From CADCVW01 sp964251385 (GTDB lineage: Bacteria; Pseudomonadota; Alphaproteobacteria; Sphingomonadales; Sphingomonadaceae), in the NCBI GenBank assembly GCA_964251385.1, contig CAXUJK010000003.1, forward strand, positions 527,493 to 591,492: a DNA stretch of 64,000 nt, written 5' to 3'. Positions 16,591-24,120 of the stretch are shown here, piece by piece. Positions within the stretch are counted from its first letter, which is position 1. Every line of letters begins with the position of its first letter. A model generated the notes under the pieces. It searched no databases, was not told where the DNA came from, and saw only the letters and a program-made list of their open reading frames with translations. The translations under genes were made by a program, and so were the position numbers.

Positions 16591-17771
16591 ACGTTAGCTC
16601 GATGGAGCCTATGCTGCCCGAGGAGGCGGAGCGCTCGCTTGACGATGTCACGTTCGAGCTGGTGCGGGAGGCGAGCATGCTCGCGGGGCGGGTGCATCCG
16701 CTTGTACAGGACAGCATCGGCGCGCTCGTGCGGTCGATGAACTGCTACTACTCGAACCTGATCGAGGGACACGACACGCACCCGCGCGATATCGACCGGG
16801 CGCTGGTTCAGGATTTCTCGGCCGAACCGCACAAGCGGGCGCTCCAGCTCGAAGCCGTCGCCCACATTGCGGTCCAGCAGAGGATTGACCTCGGCGACGA
16901 TCCGGACGATCGGCCTTCCAGCCGGGCTTATGTCGAATGGCTCCATCGCGCCTTCTGCGAGCGGCTGCCCGACGAGCTGTTATGGGTCGAAAACCCGGAC
17001 ACGGGCGAGCGGCTGCGCGTGGAGCCGGGGCAGCTCAGGCAACGGCAGGTCATGGTCGGCCGGCACCTTCCGCCCGATGCCGACGACTTGCCCCGCTTCC
17101 TGGCGCGTTTCGAGCAGGCCTATGATCCCGCCCGGCTCAGCCAGGTCCGTCAGGTCGAGGCTATCGGCGCCGCGCATCATCGGCTGCTCTGGATCCACCC
17201 GTTCCTGGACGGCAACGGACGCGTCACGCGGCTGATGAGCCACGCGCTGTTCAAACGGCTCGGGATCGGCACGAGCCTCTGGTCGGTGTCGCGGGGTCTC
17301 GCGCGGGATGCCGGGCGGTACAAGGCGCTACTCGCCGCGGCCGATGCTCCGCGGCGCGGCGACCGGGACGGACGGGGAGCGCTGACGCAAGCGGGGCTGG
17401 TCGAATTCTGCGACTTCTTCCTGCGCACTTGCCTCGATCAGGTGCGCTACATGGCATCAATTCTCGAACCGCAGGAGTTGCTGCGCCGGATCGAGGCCTA
17501 TGCCGACGACGAGGCGCGGGCAGGGCGGCTGCCCAAGGGTACCTACCCGATCCTACGCGAGGCGCTGCTGACGGGCGAGCTGTTGCGTGGGGAGGCGGGA
17601 CGGCTGACCGGCTATCAGGAGCGCAAGGGCAGGGAGGTCGTTGCCGCGTTGCTGGCTAAAGGGCTGCTCGCCGCGACGACGGGAAGCCACAAGTCGACCG
17701 TTCGCCTCGGCTTCCCCATCGATGTCGTGGAGCGTTGGTTTCCTCAACTATACCCGGCGGGGCTGTCGTAA
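16587..17771 (+). CDS. Fic-domain protein (putative AMP-transferase), class II with inhibitory motif
   Basis: The protein has 394 residues. The catalytic Fic motif HPFLDGNGRVTR starts at His204. An N-terminal inhibitory helix motif SNLIEG (Ser56-Gly61) matches the S/T-x-x-x-E-G/N rule, in which the glutamate blocks productive ATP binding, so the enzyme should be self-inhibited. The C-terminal 90 residues (KGTYPILREALLTGELLRGE, VVAALLAKGLLA) form a winged-helix-like domain of the Fic/DUF4172 type. The known activity of the family is transfer of AMP to Ser/Thr/Tyr hydroxyls; the target here is unknown. It is intact, unlike most neighbours. The start is uncertain because no ribosome site precedes ATG 16587; ATG 16602 is an alternative. 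Confidence 0.85.
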   Translation: MDVSSMEPMLPEEAERSLDDVTFELVREASMLAGRVHPLVQDSIGALVRSMNCYYSNLIEGHDTHPRDIDRALVQDFSAEPHKRALQLEAVAHIAVQQRIDLGDDPDDRPSSRAYVEWLHRAFCERLPDELLWVENPDTGERLRVEPGQLRQRQVMVGRHLPPDADDLPRFLARFEQAYDPARLSQVRQVEAIGAAHHRLLWIHPFLDGNGRVTRLMSHALFKRLGIGTSLWSVSRGLARDAGRYKALLAAADAPRRGDRDGRGALTQAGLVEFCDFFLRTCLDQVRYMASILEPQELLRRIEAYADDEARAGRLPKGTYPILREALLTGELLRGEAGRLTGYQERKGREVVAALLAKGLLAATTGSHKSTVRLGFPIDVVERWFPQLYPAGLS

Positions 17772-18288
17772 CGGCGCGAACGCGAGTGGACGGCGGTGGA
17801 TTATTCTCGCGACTGGTGGGAACGGTTGTGGGATGGCCCACAATAAACCGCTAAAGAGTTGTCTCATTACAACAATTTAGCAAAAATCTACGGCACCCTC
17901 CCGCTCCGCCCCTGTCGGCCGACATGGTCCGAGGTCGGCGAGCCCTTGATGCTGGCGGCGCTGCAGCTCCTTGGGAAGCGCGGCGCGATCCCAGCCTCTC
18001 GCAGTCGGGGAACTCGCCCGTCCGGATCTGGGCGTAGGTCGGAGAGCGCGACGTTCCCGTCCTGAGCTCAAGCTCCTCTTGCGCATGTCAGGCGGCACGA
18101 GATGCGAGGCTGGCCAAGCTCGGCCGGACGAGCCGCTTATCCCTGCCGTGCCAGCGGCAGGCGTTCTCGTGCTGAGCGCGTGAACCTTGTACTGGACCGA
18201 GGGCCGCGGCGGACGCGAGTGCCAACACAAACCCAGCTTGACATCAGCAATAAGAACTTTTAATTACTAAGTCAGTAGGAGGCTTCAG
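17772..18288. other. Gene-poor right boundary of the accessory region
   Basis: There is no credible gene. The first 110 bp are relatively AT-rich. The remainder has high GC and several short unlinked open frames without starts. No terminator hairpin stands out. The last 12 bp before 18289 carry AGGAGG, the ribosome site of the next gene. Confidence 0.5.
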
Positions 18289-18726
18289 ATGAAATTAGCT
18301 CTTGTTTCGATCGCCGCGTTATTGGCTATGTCGCAGCTCACCACCGTGGCGGCGGAGGCCGCAACGCCACCACGAACGGTTACCGTGCAATTGCTGGATG
18401 TCGCAAGCGGCAAGGGCAATCTGATGGTCTCGCTTTGCGACAGGGGGACATTCATGAAGCGCTGTGCAAGCTCTCAACGCGTACCCGCCCGCAGAGGAAC
18501 CGCGACAGTCACATTCCGCGGTATCAGGCCGGGGCGTTATGCCGTGATGGCTTTTCACGACGAAAACGGTGACGGCCGGATGGGCCGGACGTCCATCGGT
18601 GCGCCGAGCGAGGGATGGGGTTTCAGCCGCGATGCGCGCGGCGTGGCAAGCGCGCCGTCGTTCGAACAGGCCGCGATCAACGTACCGGCGGCCGGCGCGG
18701 TCGTTCCCGTTCACCTCGTCTACTGA
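18289..18726 (+). CDS. DUF2141 secreted protein
   Basis: This 145-residue protein has a clear Sec signal peptide (MKLALVSIAALLAMSQLTTV, cut near AEA-AT). The mature part has the DUF2141 pattern: NLMVSLCDRGTF, the phrase TVTFRGIRPGRYAVMAFHDE, then DGRMGRTSIGAPSEGWGFS. DUF2141 is a periplasmic or surface beta-sandwich of unknown function. A strong AGGAGG sits 7 bp before the ATG. It stands directly before the ABC exporter operon (11 bp) and is probably its first gene. Confidence 0.85.
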   Translation: MKLALVSIAALLAMSQLTTVAAEAATPPRTVTVQLLDVASGKGNLMVSLCDRGTFMKRCASSQRVPARRGTATVTFRGIRPGRYAVMAFHDENGDGRMGRTSIGAPSEGWGFSRDARGVASAPSFEQAAINVPAAGAVVPVHLVY

Positions 18727-18737
18727 CGTCCGCGCGG

Positions 18738-19409
18738 GTGGAGGCCCTGAGAGTCGACAAGGTGTCGAAGACCCATCGTCGCGGGGCCGATGTCGTCAGG
18801 GCGCTGCGGGACGTGTCGCTGTCCTTGCAGGCAGGGGTATTCGCGGCGATCACCGGGCCGTCCGGAAGCGGCAAGAGCACGTTGCTCAACGTCGTGGCCG
18901 GCTTCGACCGGGTCGATGCGGGGACGATCCGGATCGGCGACCTGGACGTGTCGTCGGCGCGCGAGGCCGATCTGGACCGATTGCGGTCGGAGCACCTGGG
19001 CTTCGTCTTCCAGCTCTTCAATCTCGTGCCCGGCCTGACCGCGCTCGAGAACGTGGAGCTGGCGCTGGTGCCGGCGGGCGTGCGTCCGGCGGAGCGGCGT
19101 CGCCGCGCGTCCGATCAGCTGGAACGGCTCGGCCTTGCTCCGCACGCACGCCGCCGTCCCGCGGAGTTGTCGGGCGGACAGCAGCAACGCGTCGCGCTCG
19201 CACGCGCGCTCGTCGGCCGTCCCAAGCTCCTCCTGGCGGATGAGCCGACCGCGTCGCTCGATCACGTCACGGCGGGCGAGGCGCTTGCGGACCTTCGGAA
19301 ACTCGCGGCCGACGATGGACTCGCGATCCTGGTCTCCTCGCACGATAGCCGCTGTCTCGACGCCGCCGATCGGGTGATCACGCTTTCCGACGGACGGATC
19401 GTGGCATGA
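18738..19409 (+). CDS. ABC transporter ATPase, MacB/LolD type
   Basis: The start is GTG 18738 (VEALRVDKVSKTHRRG), giving 223 residues. It has Walker A GPSGSGKST (residues 40-48), the Q-loop in FVFQLFNLVPGLTALEN, signature LSGGQQQRVALARAL, Walker B LLLADEPTASLD and a switch His in SSHDSRCLD. The Q-loop phrase and small size place it in the MacB/LolD/FtsE group, which powers mechanotransmission by FtsX-like permeases rather than direct membrane transport. Its stop overlaps the start of the permease gene by 4 bp. The operon also holds a LolA-like protein and an outer-membrane barrel, so it probably drives movement of a lipoprotein, lipid or peptide across the envelope. Confidence 0.9.
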   Translation: MEALRVDKVSKTHRRGADVVRALRDVSLSLQAGVFAAITGPSGSGKSTLLNVVAGFDRVDAGTIRIGDLDVSSAREADLDRLRSEHLGFVFQLFNLVPGLTALENVELALVPAGVRPAERRRRASDQLERLGLAPHARRRPAELSGGQQQRVALARALVGRPKLLLADEPTASLDHVTAGEALADLRKLAADDGLAILVSSHDSRCLDAADRVITLSDGRIVA

Positions 19410-20626
19410 TCTGGCTACGGCTTTCCTGGCGCAACGTCTGGGCCAACGCCCGCAGGTCCGCGCTGGTGCTGGGCACGGTGGCGCTCGCGGGCCTGTCGCT
19501 GATGCTTTTCGCGGGGTATGTTCTGGCCACCAAGACGGGTCTCGAGTTTTCGACGATCCGCGGCGGCATCGGCCATCTGCAGATTTCGGGCAAAGGCGGA
19601 TTCGACGGCTACGCGCAGGAGCCGCTCGCATTCGCGCTGACACCGTCCCAGGTCGATGCGATCGGCACGGTCGCCGACCGATCGCCCGCCGTGCGCCGCA
19701 TCGTCCCCCGGCTGCAGTTCAGCGGATTGGTGTCGAACGGCCCGATCACGCTGTCGTTCACGGGCACGGGCGTCGATCCGGTCGTGGAGAATGCGGCGTT
19801 CGGCGCGCGCCAGCGCGTCACGGCGGGTCAGCCGCTCCGCTCCGCCTCGCCGGAGGATGCGGTCGTGCTCGGCGCGGAGCTCGCACGCCGGCTCGGCGTC
19901 AAGCCCGGGGGCACGGTGACCGTGTTCACGACCACCGTGTCGGGCGCGATCAACGTCGTCGACATGGTGGTGGTCGGGCTCGTCTCCACGGGCATTCCGC
20001 AAACCGAGCTGTTCCTGTTGCAGGCCAAGCTGGGGGCGGTGCAGGAACTGCTCGTCACCGACAAGGTGTCCACGGTGGCCGTGCTGCTGGAAGAAGGCAG
20101 CGATGTCGCCGCCGCCGGGCGCGCGATGCTGGCGGGCGTTCCCCACGCGGAAATCCGCACCTGGCGGCAGCTCTCGCCGACATACGACCAGGTCGTCGGC
20201 CTCTACACGAACCAGTTCAGGATCTTCGGCGCCTTCATCGCCGTCATAACCGCGCTCAGCGTCGCGACGATCGTGCTGACCAGCGTCATGGAGCGGACGC
20301 GCGAGATCGGGGTCATGCGTTCGCTTGGGATCAGTCCCGCCGCGGTGCGCGGCGCGTTCGTACTGGAAGCCTTGATCGTCAGCGGGTTCGCGCTCGCCCT
20401 GGCCGCGGTCGCGACCGTGCTGCTCAGCCAGGCGATCAACGCCGCGGGACTGACCGCGCCGCCTCCGCCCGGCCGTACCGTAGGCTACCCGTTCCGCATA
20501 TTCTGGGACGGCGCGGCCGTGCTGCGCATCGCGGTCGTCATCGGCGTCCTGACCGCCGCCGCCGCGTGGCTGGTCAGCGGCAGGATCTCGCGCCTTCGCA
20601 TCGTCAACGCACTGGGAGCCTTATGA
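19406..20626 (+). CDS. FtsX/LolE-like ABC transporter permease
   Basis: This protein has 406 residues. One membrane helix lies near the N-terminus (SALVLGTVALAGLSLMLFAG). A large periplasmic MacB-PCD-like domain spans residues about 45-260. The C-terminal FtsX domain has three helices (FGAFIAVITALSVATIVLTS, a second around VLEALIVSGFALALAAVATV, and a third near AVVIGVLTAAAAWLV) with the family phrase MERTREIGVMRSLG. It overlaps the ATPase gene by 4 bp and the next gene by 4 bp, so it is tightly coupled. Two copies of such a permease, or a homodimer, would pair with the ATPase. Confidence 0.9.
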   Translation: MIWLRLSWRNVWANARRSALVLGTVALAGLSLMLFAGYVLATKTGLEFSTIRGGIGHLQISGKGGFDGYAQEPLAFALTPSQVDAIGTVADRSPAVRRIVPRLQFSGLVSNGPITLSFTGTGVDPVVENAAFGARQRVTAGQPLRSASPEDAVVLGAELARRLGVKPGGTVTVFTTTVSGAINVVDMVVVGLVSTGIPQTELFLLQAKLGAVQELLVTDKVSTVAVLLEEGSDVAAAGRAMLAGVPHAEIRTWRQLSPTYDQVVGLYTNQFRIFGAFIAVITALSVATIVLTSVMERTREIGVMRSLGISPAAVRGAFVLEALIVSGFALALAAVATVLLSQAINAAGLTAPPPPGRTVGYPFRIFWDGAAVLRIAVVIGVLTAAAAWLVSGRISRLRIVNALGAL

Positions 20627-21369
20627 TGACCGTCGCTAAATCCACGTTCGTTCTGATGATGATCGCCGCGGTACCGGCCCAGGCGGCGGAGCCGAGCGCG
20701 GCCGAGATCGTCGGCAAGGTCGACGCGTTCCGGAGCCCCAACGAGCCCAACCTCAAGATCGGAATGGTTCTGCAATCGAAGGGGACCGGTGCCGCCGCGG
20801 GCGTTTCGACTTATACGAACCTGTTGCGCAACGACATCGGCGCTCTGGTTCAGCCCATCGACGGCCAGCAGCGCGGATACAAATATCTTGCGACGGACAA
20901 CGGCTATTGGCTGTACGCCCCCCGTACGAAGCGGGCGATCCGCCTGACCCCGCTACAACTGCTGCGCGGCCAGGCGAGTATCGGCGACGTGTCGCGGTTG
21001 AGCTATTCCGACGACTACACCGCCGCCTTTGCCCCGACGCCGCGCCAGACGGTCGACGGCAGGGATTGCTGGACGCTCGCGCTGCGCGCCAAGTCGCCGC
21101 AGTCTACCTACGCATCGATCCTCCTGCACGTCGACCGCGCGACCGGCGCACCCGTCCGCGCGCTGCTCAACGCGCAGAGCGGACGTCTTTTGAAGACCGC
21201 GACCTTCGGCCCCCTCGTCAACGTGTCCGGGTACCGGATCGTCCAATCCACGACCTATTTCGACGGCGTCGACAGGTCCAAGTCGACAACCGTCCGGTTC
21301 AACTCGATCGCGAAGGCGAATACGCCCGCGGGTCTGTTCAGGCCGCAGACCCTGTCCATCGCGTCCTGA
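20623..21369 (+). CDS. Outer-membrane lipoprotein-sorting (LolA-like) periplasmic protein
   Basis: The start is ATG 20623, overlapping the permease stop. The protein has 248 residues with a signal peptide (STFVLMMIAAVPAQA) and a mature start AEPSAAEIVGKVDAF. The following sequence (GYKYLATDNGYWLYAPRTKR, GQASIGDVSRLSYSDDY, then GRDCWTLALRAKS) fits the COG2834/LolA-like half-barrel fold that carries acyl chains across the periplasm. Proteins of this family are often encoded with RND or MacB-like exporters. The cargo is unknown. Confidence 0.8.
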   Translation: MMTVAKSTFVLMMIAAVPAQAAEPSAAEIVGKVDAFRSPNEPNLKIGMVLQSKGTGAAAGVSTYTNLLRNDIGALVQPIDGQQRGYKYLATDNGYWLYAPRTKRAIRLTPLQLLRGQASIGDVSRLSYSDDYTAAFAPTPRQTVDGRDCWTLALRAKSPQSTYASILLHVDRATGAPVRALLNAQSGRLLKTATFGPLVNVSGYRIVQSTTYFDGVDRSKSTTVRFNSIAKANTPAGLFRPQTLSIAS

Positions 21370-22802
21370 TGGTCCGCCGTCCGCCGGCGGCGCTGGCTCT
21401 GCTCGGACTGATGTGGCCGGGCGCGGGTCTGGCACGGCAACAACAGGCGGACGCGGTTGCGGAAAGCCAAATGGCGGATACCGGAGCTGCCGTGCTGCCG
21501 AAAGGTCAGGACGATCAGGCGCCGGACGCGATGGTCGAAGACGTAAGTGCGGAGCAGATCGATCCTGCTGAAGCCGCGACGCAAGCCCCGGAGGCGAACG
21601 GCTTGCGGGTGGGCGGCTTCGCCTTCGCGGAAGCGACGCGCCTCGATGCCAGGAGCACGGACGTCAACCCGGACGATCTGTTCGGCTTGTCGGGCAACAG
21701 GTTCGAGGCCGCGATCCTCGTCGAAGCCTCCACCTCCGGCTTTACGTTGCGGGCGCGCGGCGAGGCGATCGGAACGGAGAAACGCTGGCCCGATCGCACG
21801 CGTATCCGGCTGCAGGAGTTGAGCTATCAGCGCCGGATCGGCCAGCGCTGGTCGGTGTCGATCGGCAAGCAGGAACGGTCCTGGGACTCCGGCTTCGCGT
21901 TCCGTCCGCTCGGCTTCTTCCGCACGCAACCCAATCTCAGCGACCCGATCGACACGGAAGGACGGCAGGAAGGTCTTCCGCTCGTCTCGGTGACCTATGT
22001 GGGCGACGCCTTCATCGCCGAGGCGGTGATATCGGACGACGTGCTCGGCGACATCGACGACGGCGTCGAAGCCCGGCAGTGGGCGGGACGCGTCAGCCGC
22101 CAGTTCGGCAAGATCGACGCCAGCCTCGTCCTACGTCAGGCGTCCGGGCAGGGTGTCGGGGTCGGCGGATCGGCGAGCTACTCCGCGGGTGCGATCGAGC
22201 TTCATGCCGACGCCTATGCCGGTCCCCGCGGCCGCCGACGCGTACATCGCGCATTCTCCGGGCTCGAACGTGACATGCCGGACGGCGTGGTCGCCGGCGG
22301 TCTCTTCACGTCCGATCCGATCGTTTTGGACCTTGGGGGCCGCGGCACCGTCGTCAACGCGGTCGCCGGCGTCACTTGGACACCGTCGAGCAAGTGGAGC
22401 CTGCGGGCCGAATACATCCACCGCGGCAACGGGCTGTCGGACCGGCAATGGGGGTCCTATCTAGATCTCGTCGCCGATCATCGCGCGGCGCTCGACACGC
22501 CCTCCCGCGGCCTGGCGATCGCCAATCTGGCCTACGACATCGGTGTCTTGAGCGGTTCGGCCCGCAAGGATTACCTGTATGTCGCGGGCTTGGCGACGCT
22601 GGAAAAGCTGACCTTGTCCGCGTCGACCAACGCCGGTCTGGCCGATGGCAGCGCCACCCTGTTCGGCTCGGCCACCTACCAGATCGGGCGGCGGACCGTG
22701 GCTCGCTTGGACGCCGTTGTCTTCGTCGGGGACCGCAGGAGCGAGTTCGGACTCCTCCCATTTGGCACAATCGTCAGCTTGAGTTTAAGACGATCCTTTT
22801 AG
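21369..22802 (+). CDS. Putative outer-membrane beta-barrel protein of the exporter operon
   Basis: The ATG at 21369 overlaps the previous stop by 1 bp and gives 477 residues. A signal peptide (PAALALLGLMWPGAGLA) is followed by an acidic linker of about 60 residues and then many amphipathic strands. The protein ends in Arg-Arg-Ser-Phe, with a C-terminal phenylalanine typical of barrels inserted by BamA. No assigned family was recognised, though the layout resembles small DUF1302-like barrels. As the last of four coupled genes, it is the likely outer-membrane partner of the ABC transporter and the LolA-like carrier. Confidence 0.7.
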   Translation: MVRRPPAALALLGLMWPGAGLARQQQADAVAESQMADTGAAVLPKGQDDQAPDAMVEDVSAEQIDPAEAATQAPEANGLRVGGFAFAEATRLDARSTDVNPDDLFGLSGNRFEAAILVEASTSGFTLRARGEAIGTEKRWPDRTRIRLQELSYQRRIGQRWSVSIGKQERSWDSGFAFRPLGFFRTQPNLSDPIDTEGRQEGLPLVSVTYVGDAFIAEAVISDDVLGDIDDGVEARQWAGRVSRQFGKIDASLVLRQASGQGVGVGGSASYSAGAIELHADAYAGPRGRRRVHRAFSGLERDMPDGVVAGGLFTSDPIVLDLGGRGTVVNAVAGVTWTPSSKWSLRAEYIHRGNGLSDRQWGSYLDLVADHRAALDTPSRGLAIANLAYDIGVLSGSARKDYLYVAGLATLEKLTLSASTNAGLADGSATLFGSATYQIGRRTVARLDAVVFVGDRRSEFGLLPFGTIVSLSLRRSF

Positions 22803-22861
22803 ACTTCGTCCGGTAGGCGCGGTCACCGTCGCTTCGACGGAGCGAAGGTCTTGAGGTGGAC

Positions 22862-23467
22862 ATGGTCGACAAGAACAAGGACGACCTGCTCGAGCAGGTG
22901 GAACTGCTCACGGCGTATGCCGATCAGGGCCGATCGCTGCCGCTGACTTCGGGCGCGGTCTTCATCGTCTGGGGCCTGGTCGTGGCCGCGGCCGGCCTGC
23001 TCGGCCGCGCCTCGCTGCTCCGCGGCGACGCGCCGTCGGTCGCTTGGATCTGGGTCGGTGCCACCGTGGTCGGATGGCTGGCGGCAACGGTTGTCAGGCG
23101 GATGCTGAAACTGGACTCGCGCGAAGGCGGCGTGTCCTACGGCAACCAGGTCACCAAGGTCGTGTGGCTGACCGCCGGGATCGTGATCAGCGCCTACGCG
23201 AATATCGCGATCTTTACCCGGAGCCACCTGGCCGACATTCCGGTCATATGCATGTTGATTTCGGGTCTTGCGTTCAACGCGACCGCGGCGGCGTCGACGT
23301 CCCGCGTGCTCTACATCGCCGGAATCGGATATATCGGCACCGCGCTTTCCGCCGTCGCGTTCCGTTGGAGCGGGGCCGATACGCAGCTGGCCGTCGCGGC
23401 GGGAGGCCTGCTGTTCCTGGCACTTCCCGGCCTTTATCTCGTTCTCCACGCCCGGTCGCGAGCTTGA
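22862..23467 (+). CDS. Integral membrane protein, unknown function
   Basis: The ATG at 22862 (MVDKNKDDLLEQVELLTAYA) is chosen over GTG 22856 because GAGG is well spaced. The protein has 201 residues with about six hydrophobic segments, including SGAVFIVWGLVVAAAGLL, WIWVGATVVGWLAATVV and AAGGLLFLALPGLYLVLHA. A short cytoplasmic helix precedes the first segment. I do not recognise the family. Its stop overlaps the start of a winged-helix regulator by 1 bp, a pairing seen for membrane proteins that sense or anchor a partner regulator, though that role is a guess. It lies between the exporter operon and the TOMM precursor gene. Confidence 0.7.
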   Translation: MVDKNKDDLLEQVELLTAYADQGRSLPLTSGAVFIVWGLVVAAAGLLGRASLLRGDAPSVAWIWVGATVVGWLAATVVRRMLKLDSREGGVSYGNQVTKVVWLTAGIVISAYANIAIFTRSHLADIPVICMLISGLAFNATAAASTSRVLYIAGIGYIGTALSAVAFRWSGADTQLAVAAGGLLFLALPGLYLVLHARSRA

Positions 23468-23769
23468 TGGGTGTTCCGCTTCCCGAGGAGATCGACGACA
23501 TCATTCATAGCCGGGTGCGGCTGTCGATCCTCTCTTTCCTCAGCACGGCACGCCGCGCGGAATTCACGCTGCTGCGCAAGACGTTGAGCATCACCGACGG
23601 CAATCTGTCGCTTCACCTCAAGAAGCTCGAAGGCGCCGGCTACGTCGCGCTCGAAAAGGACTTCGTGAACCGCAAGCCGCGCACGACGGTGGTCCTGACC
23701 CCCCAAGGCCGCGAGTCGCTCCTGCGTTACGTCGTCGGCATCAAGGCTTTGCTGAAGGACGTCGTCTAA
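23467..23769 (+). CDS. Winged-helix transcriptional regulator next to the RiPP precursor
   Basis: This 100-residue protein begins MGVPLPEEIDDIIHSRVRLS. It is a one-domain winged helix: RLSILSFLSTARRAEFTLLR, recognition helix ITDGNLSLHLKKLEGAGYV, and wing FVNRKPRTTVVLTPQGRE. This is the HTH_27/PadR-MarR-like type found in small dimeric regulators. It stops 155 bp upstream of the precursor peptide gene, whose probable promoter lies in that gap, so control of the TOMM cluster is the natural hypothesis. No ligand-binding domain is present; the partner membrane gene just upstream could supply the signal. Confidence 0.85.
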   Translation: MGVPLPEEIDDIIHSRVRLSILSFLSTARRAEFTLLRKTLSITDGNLSLHLKKLEGAGYVALEKDFVNRKPRTTVVLTPQGRESLLRYVVGIKALLKDVV

Positions 23770-23854
23770 GGACGTGACGCAAGGGCGTTCGCGCCGGGCG
23801 TTCCCCCAGATGCAAAACCAAACAAAACAATTTTCATTGCCTAGGAACTTTGTA

Positions 23855-23883
23855 TTGACAAGCGCATAGCAAAGGCGTGTTCT
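23855..23883 (+). promoter_or_regulatory. Candidate sigma-70 promoter of the precursor peptide gene
   Basis: TTGACA at 23855-23860 is a consensus -35 box. After a 17-bp spacer comes a weaker -10-like TGTTCT at 23878-23883. The region just upstream (23818-23856) is unusually AT-rich for this genome. The weak -10 suggests dependence on an activator. Confidence 0.4.
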
Positions 23884-23924
23884 CTGCCGTGCGCCCATTC
23901 CCGGGCGAATTGAAGGAAGTGCAC

Positions 23925-24062
23925 ATGGCGAACATGAACAGCCTCTTCGAAGTCCTGGACGCAAGCGACTCAGACGATCTCAACTTCGCGACGATCGTGG
24001 CGCAGGTTGCCCCCGACGTGATCGTCGTGGAAGATTGCTGCTGCTGCTCCTGCTCCTGCTGA
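23925..24062 (+). CDS. TOMM/azole-peptide precursor, core CCCCSCSC
   Basis: The ATG at 23925 is preceded by AAGGAAG at good spacing and gives a 45-residue peptide. Residues 1-37 form an acidic leader (MANMNSLFEVLDASDSDDLN, then ATIVAQVAPDVIVVED). Residues 38-45 are CCCCSCSC, where every residue is Cys or Ser. The core is therefore fully cyclisable to thiazole/oxazole rings by the YcaO enzyme encoded at 25050. The gene is the first of the cluster and is followed by a terminator-like hairpin. I know the family logic from streptolysin S-like and other TOMM peptides, but do not recognise a characterised product with this eight-residue core. The leader cut site is unknown; the change from acidic VVED to Cys at residue 38 is the obvious boundary. 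Confidence 0.85.
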   Translation: MANMNSLFEVLDASDSDDLNFATIVAQVAPDVIVVEDCCCCSCSC

Positions 24063-24070
24063 TCCGTCTG

Positions 24071-24101
24071 CCTGCGTCCGGGGAACCGGGCGCAGGTTTT
24101 T
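24071..24101 (+). terminator. Terminator/attenuator hairpin between precursor and enzyme genes
   Basis: An 11-bp stem (CCTGCGTCCGG with CCGGGCGCAGG, one G-T pair) closes a GGAA tetraloop and is followed by TTTTT. It lies 8 bp after the precursor stop and 20 bp before the next start. Partial read-through would give many precursor transcripts per enzyme transcript. Confidence 0.8.
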
Positions 24102-24120
24102 CACCGGGAAAGGGACTGTC

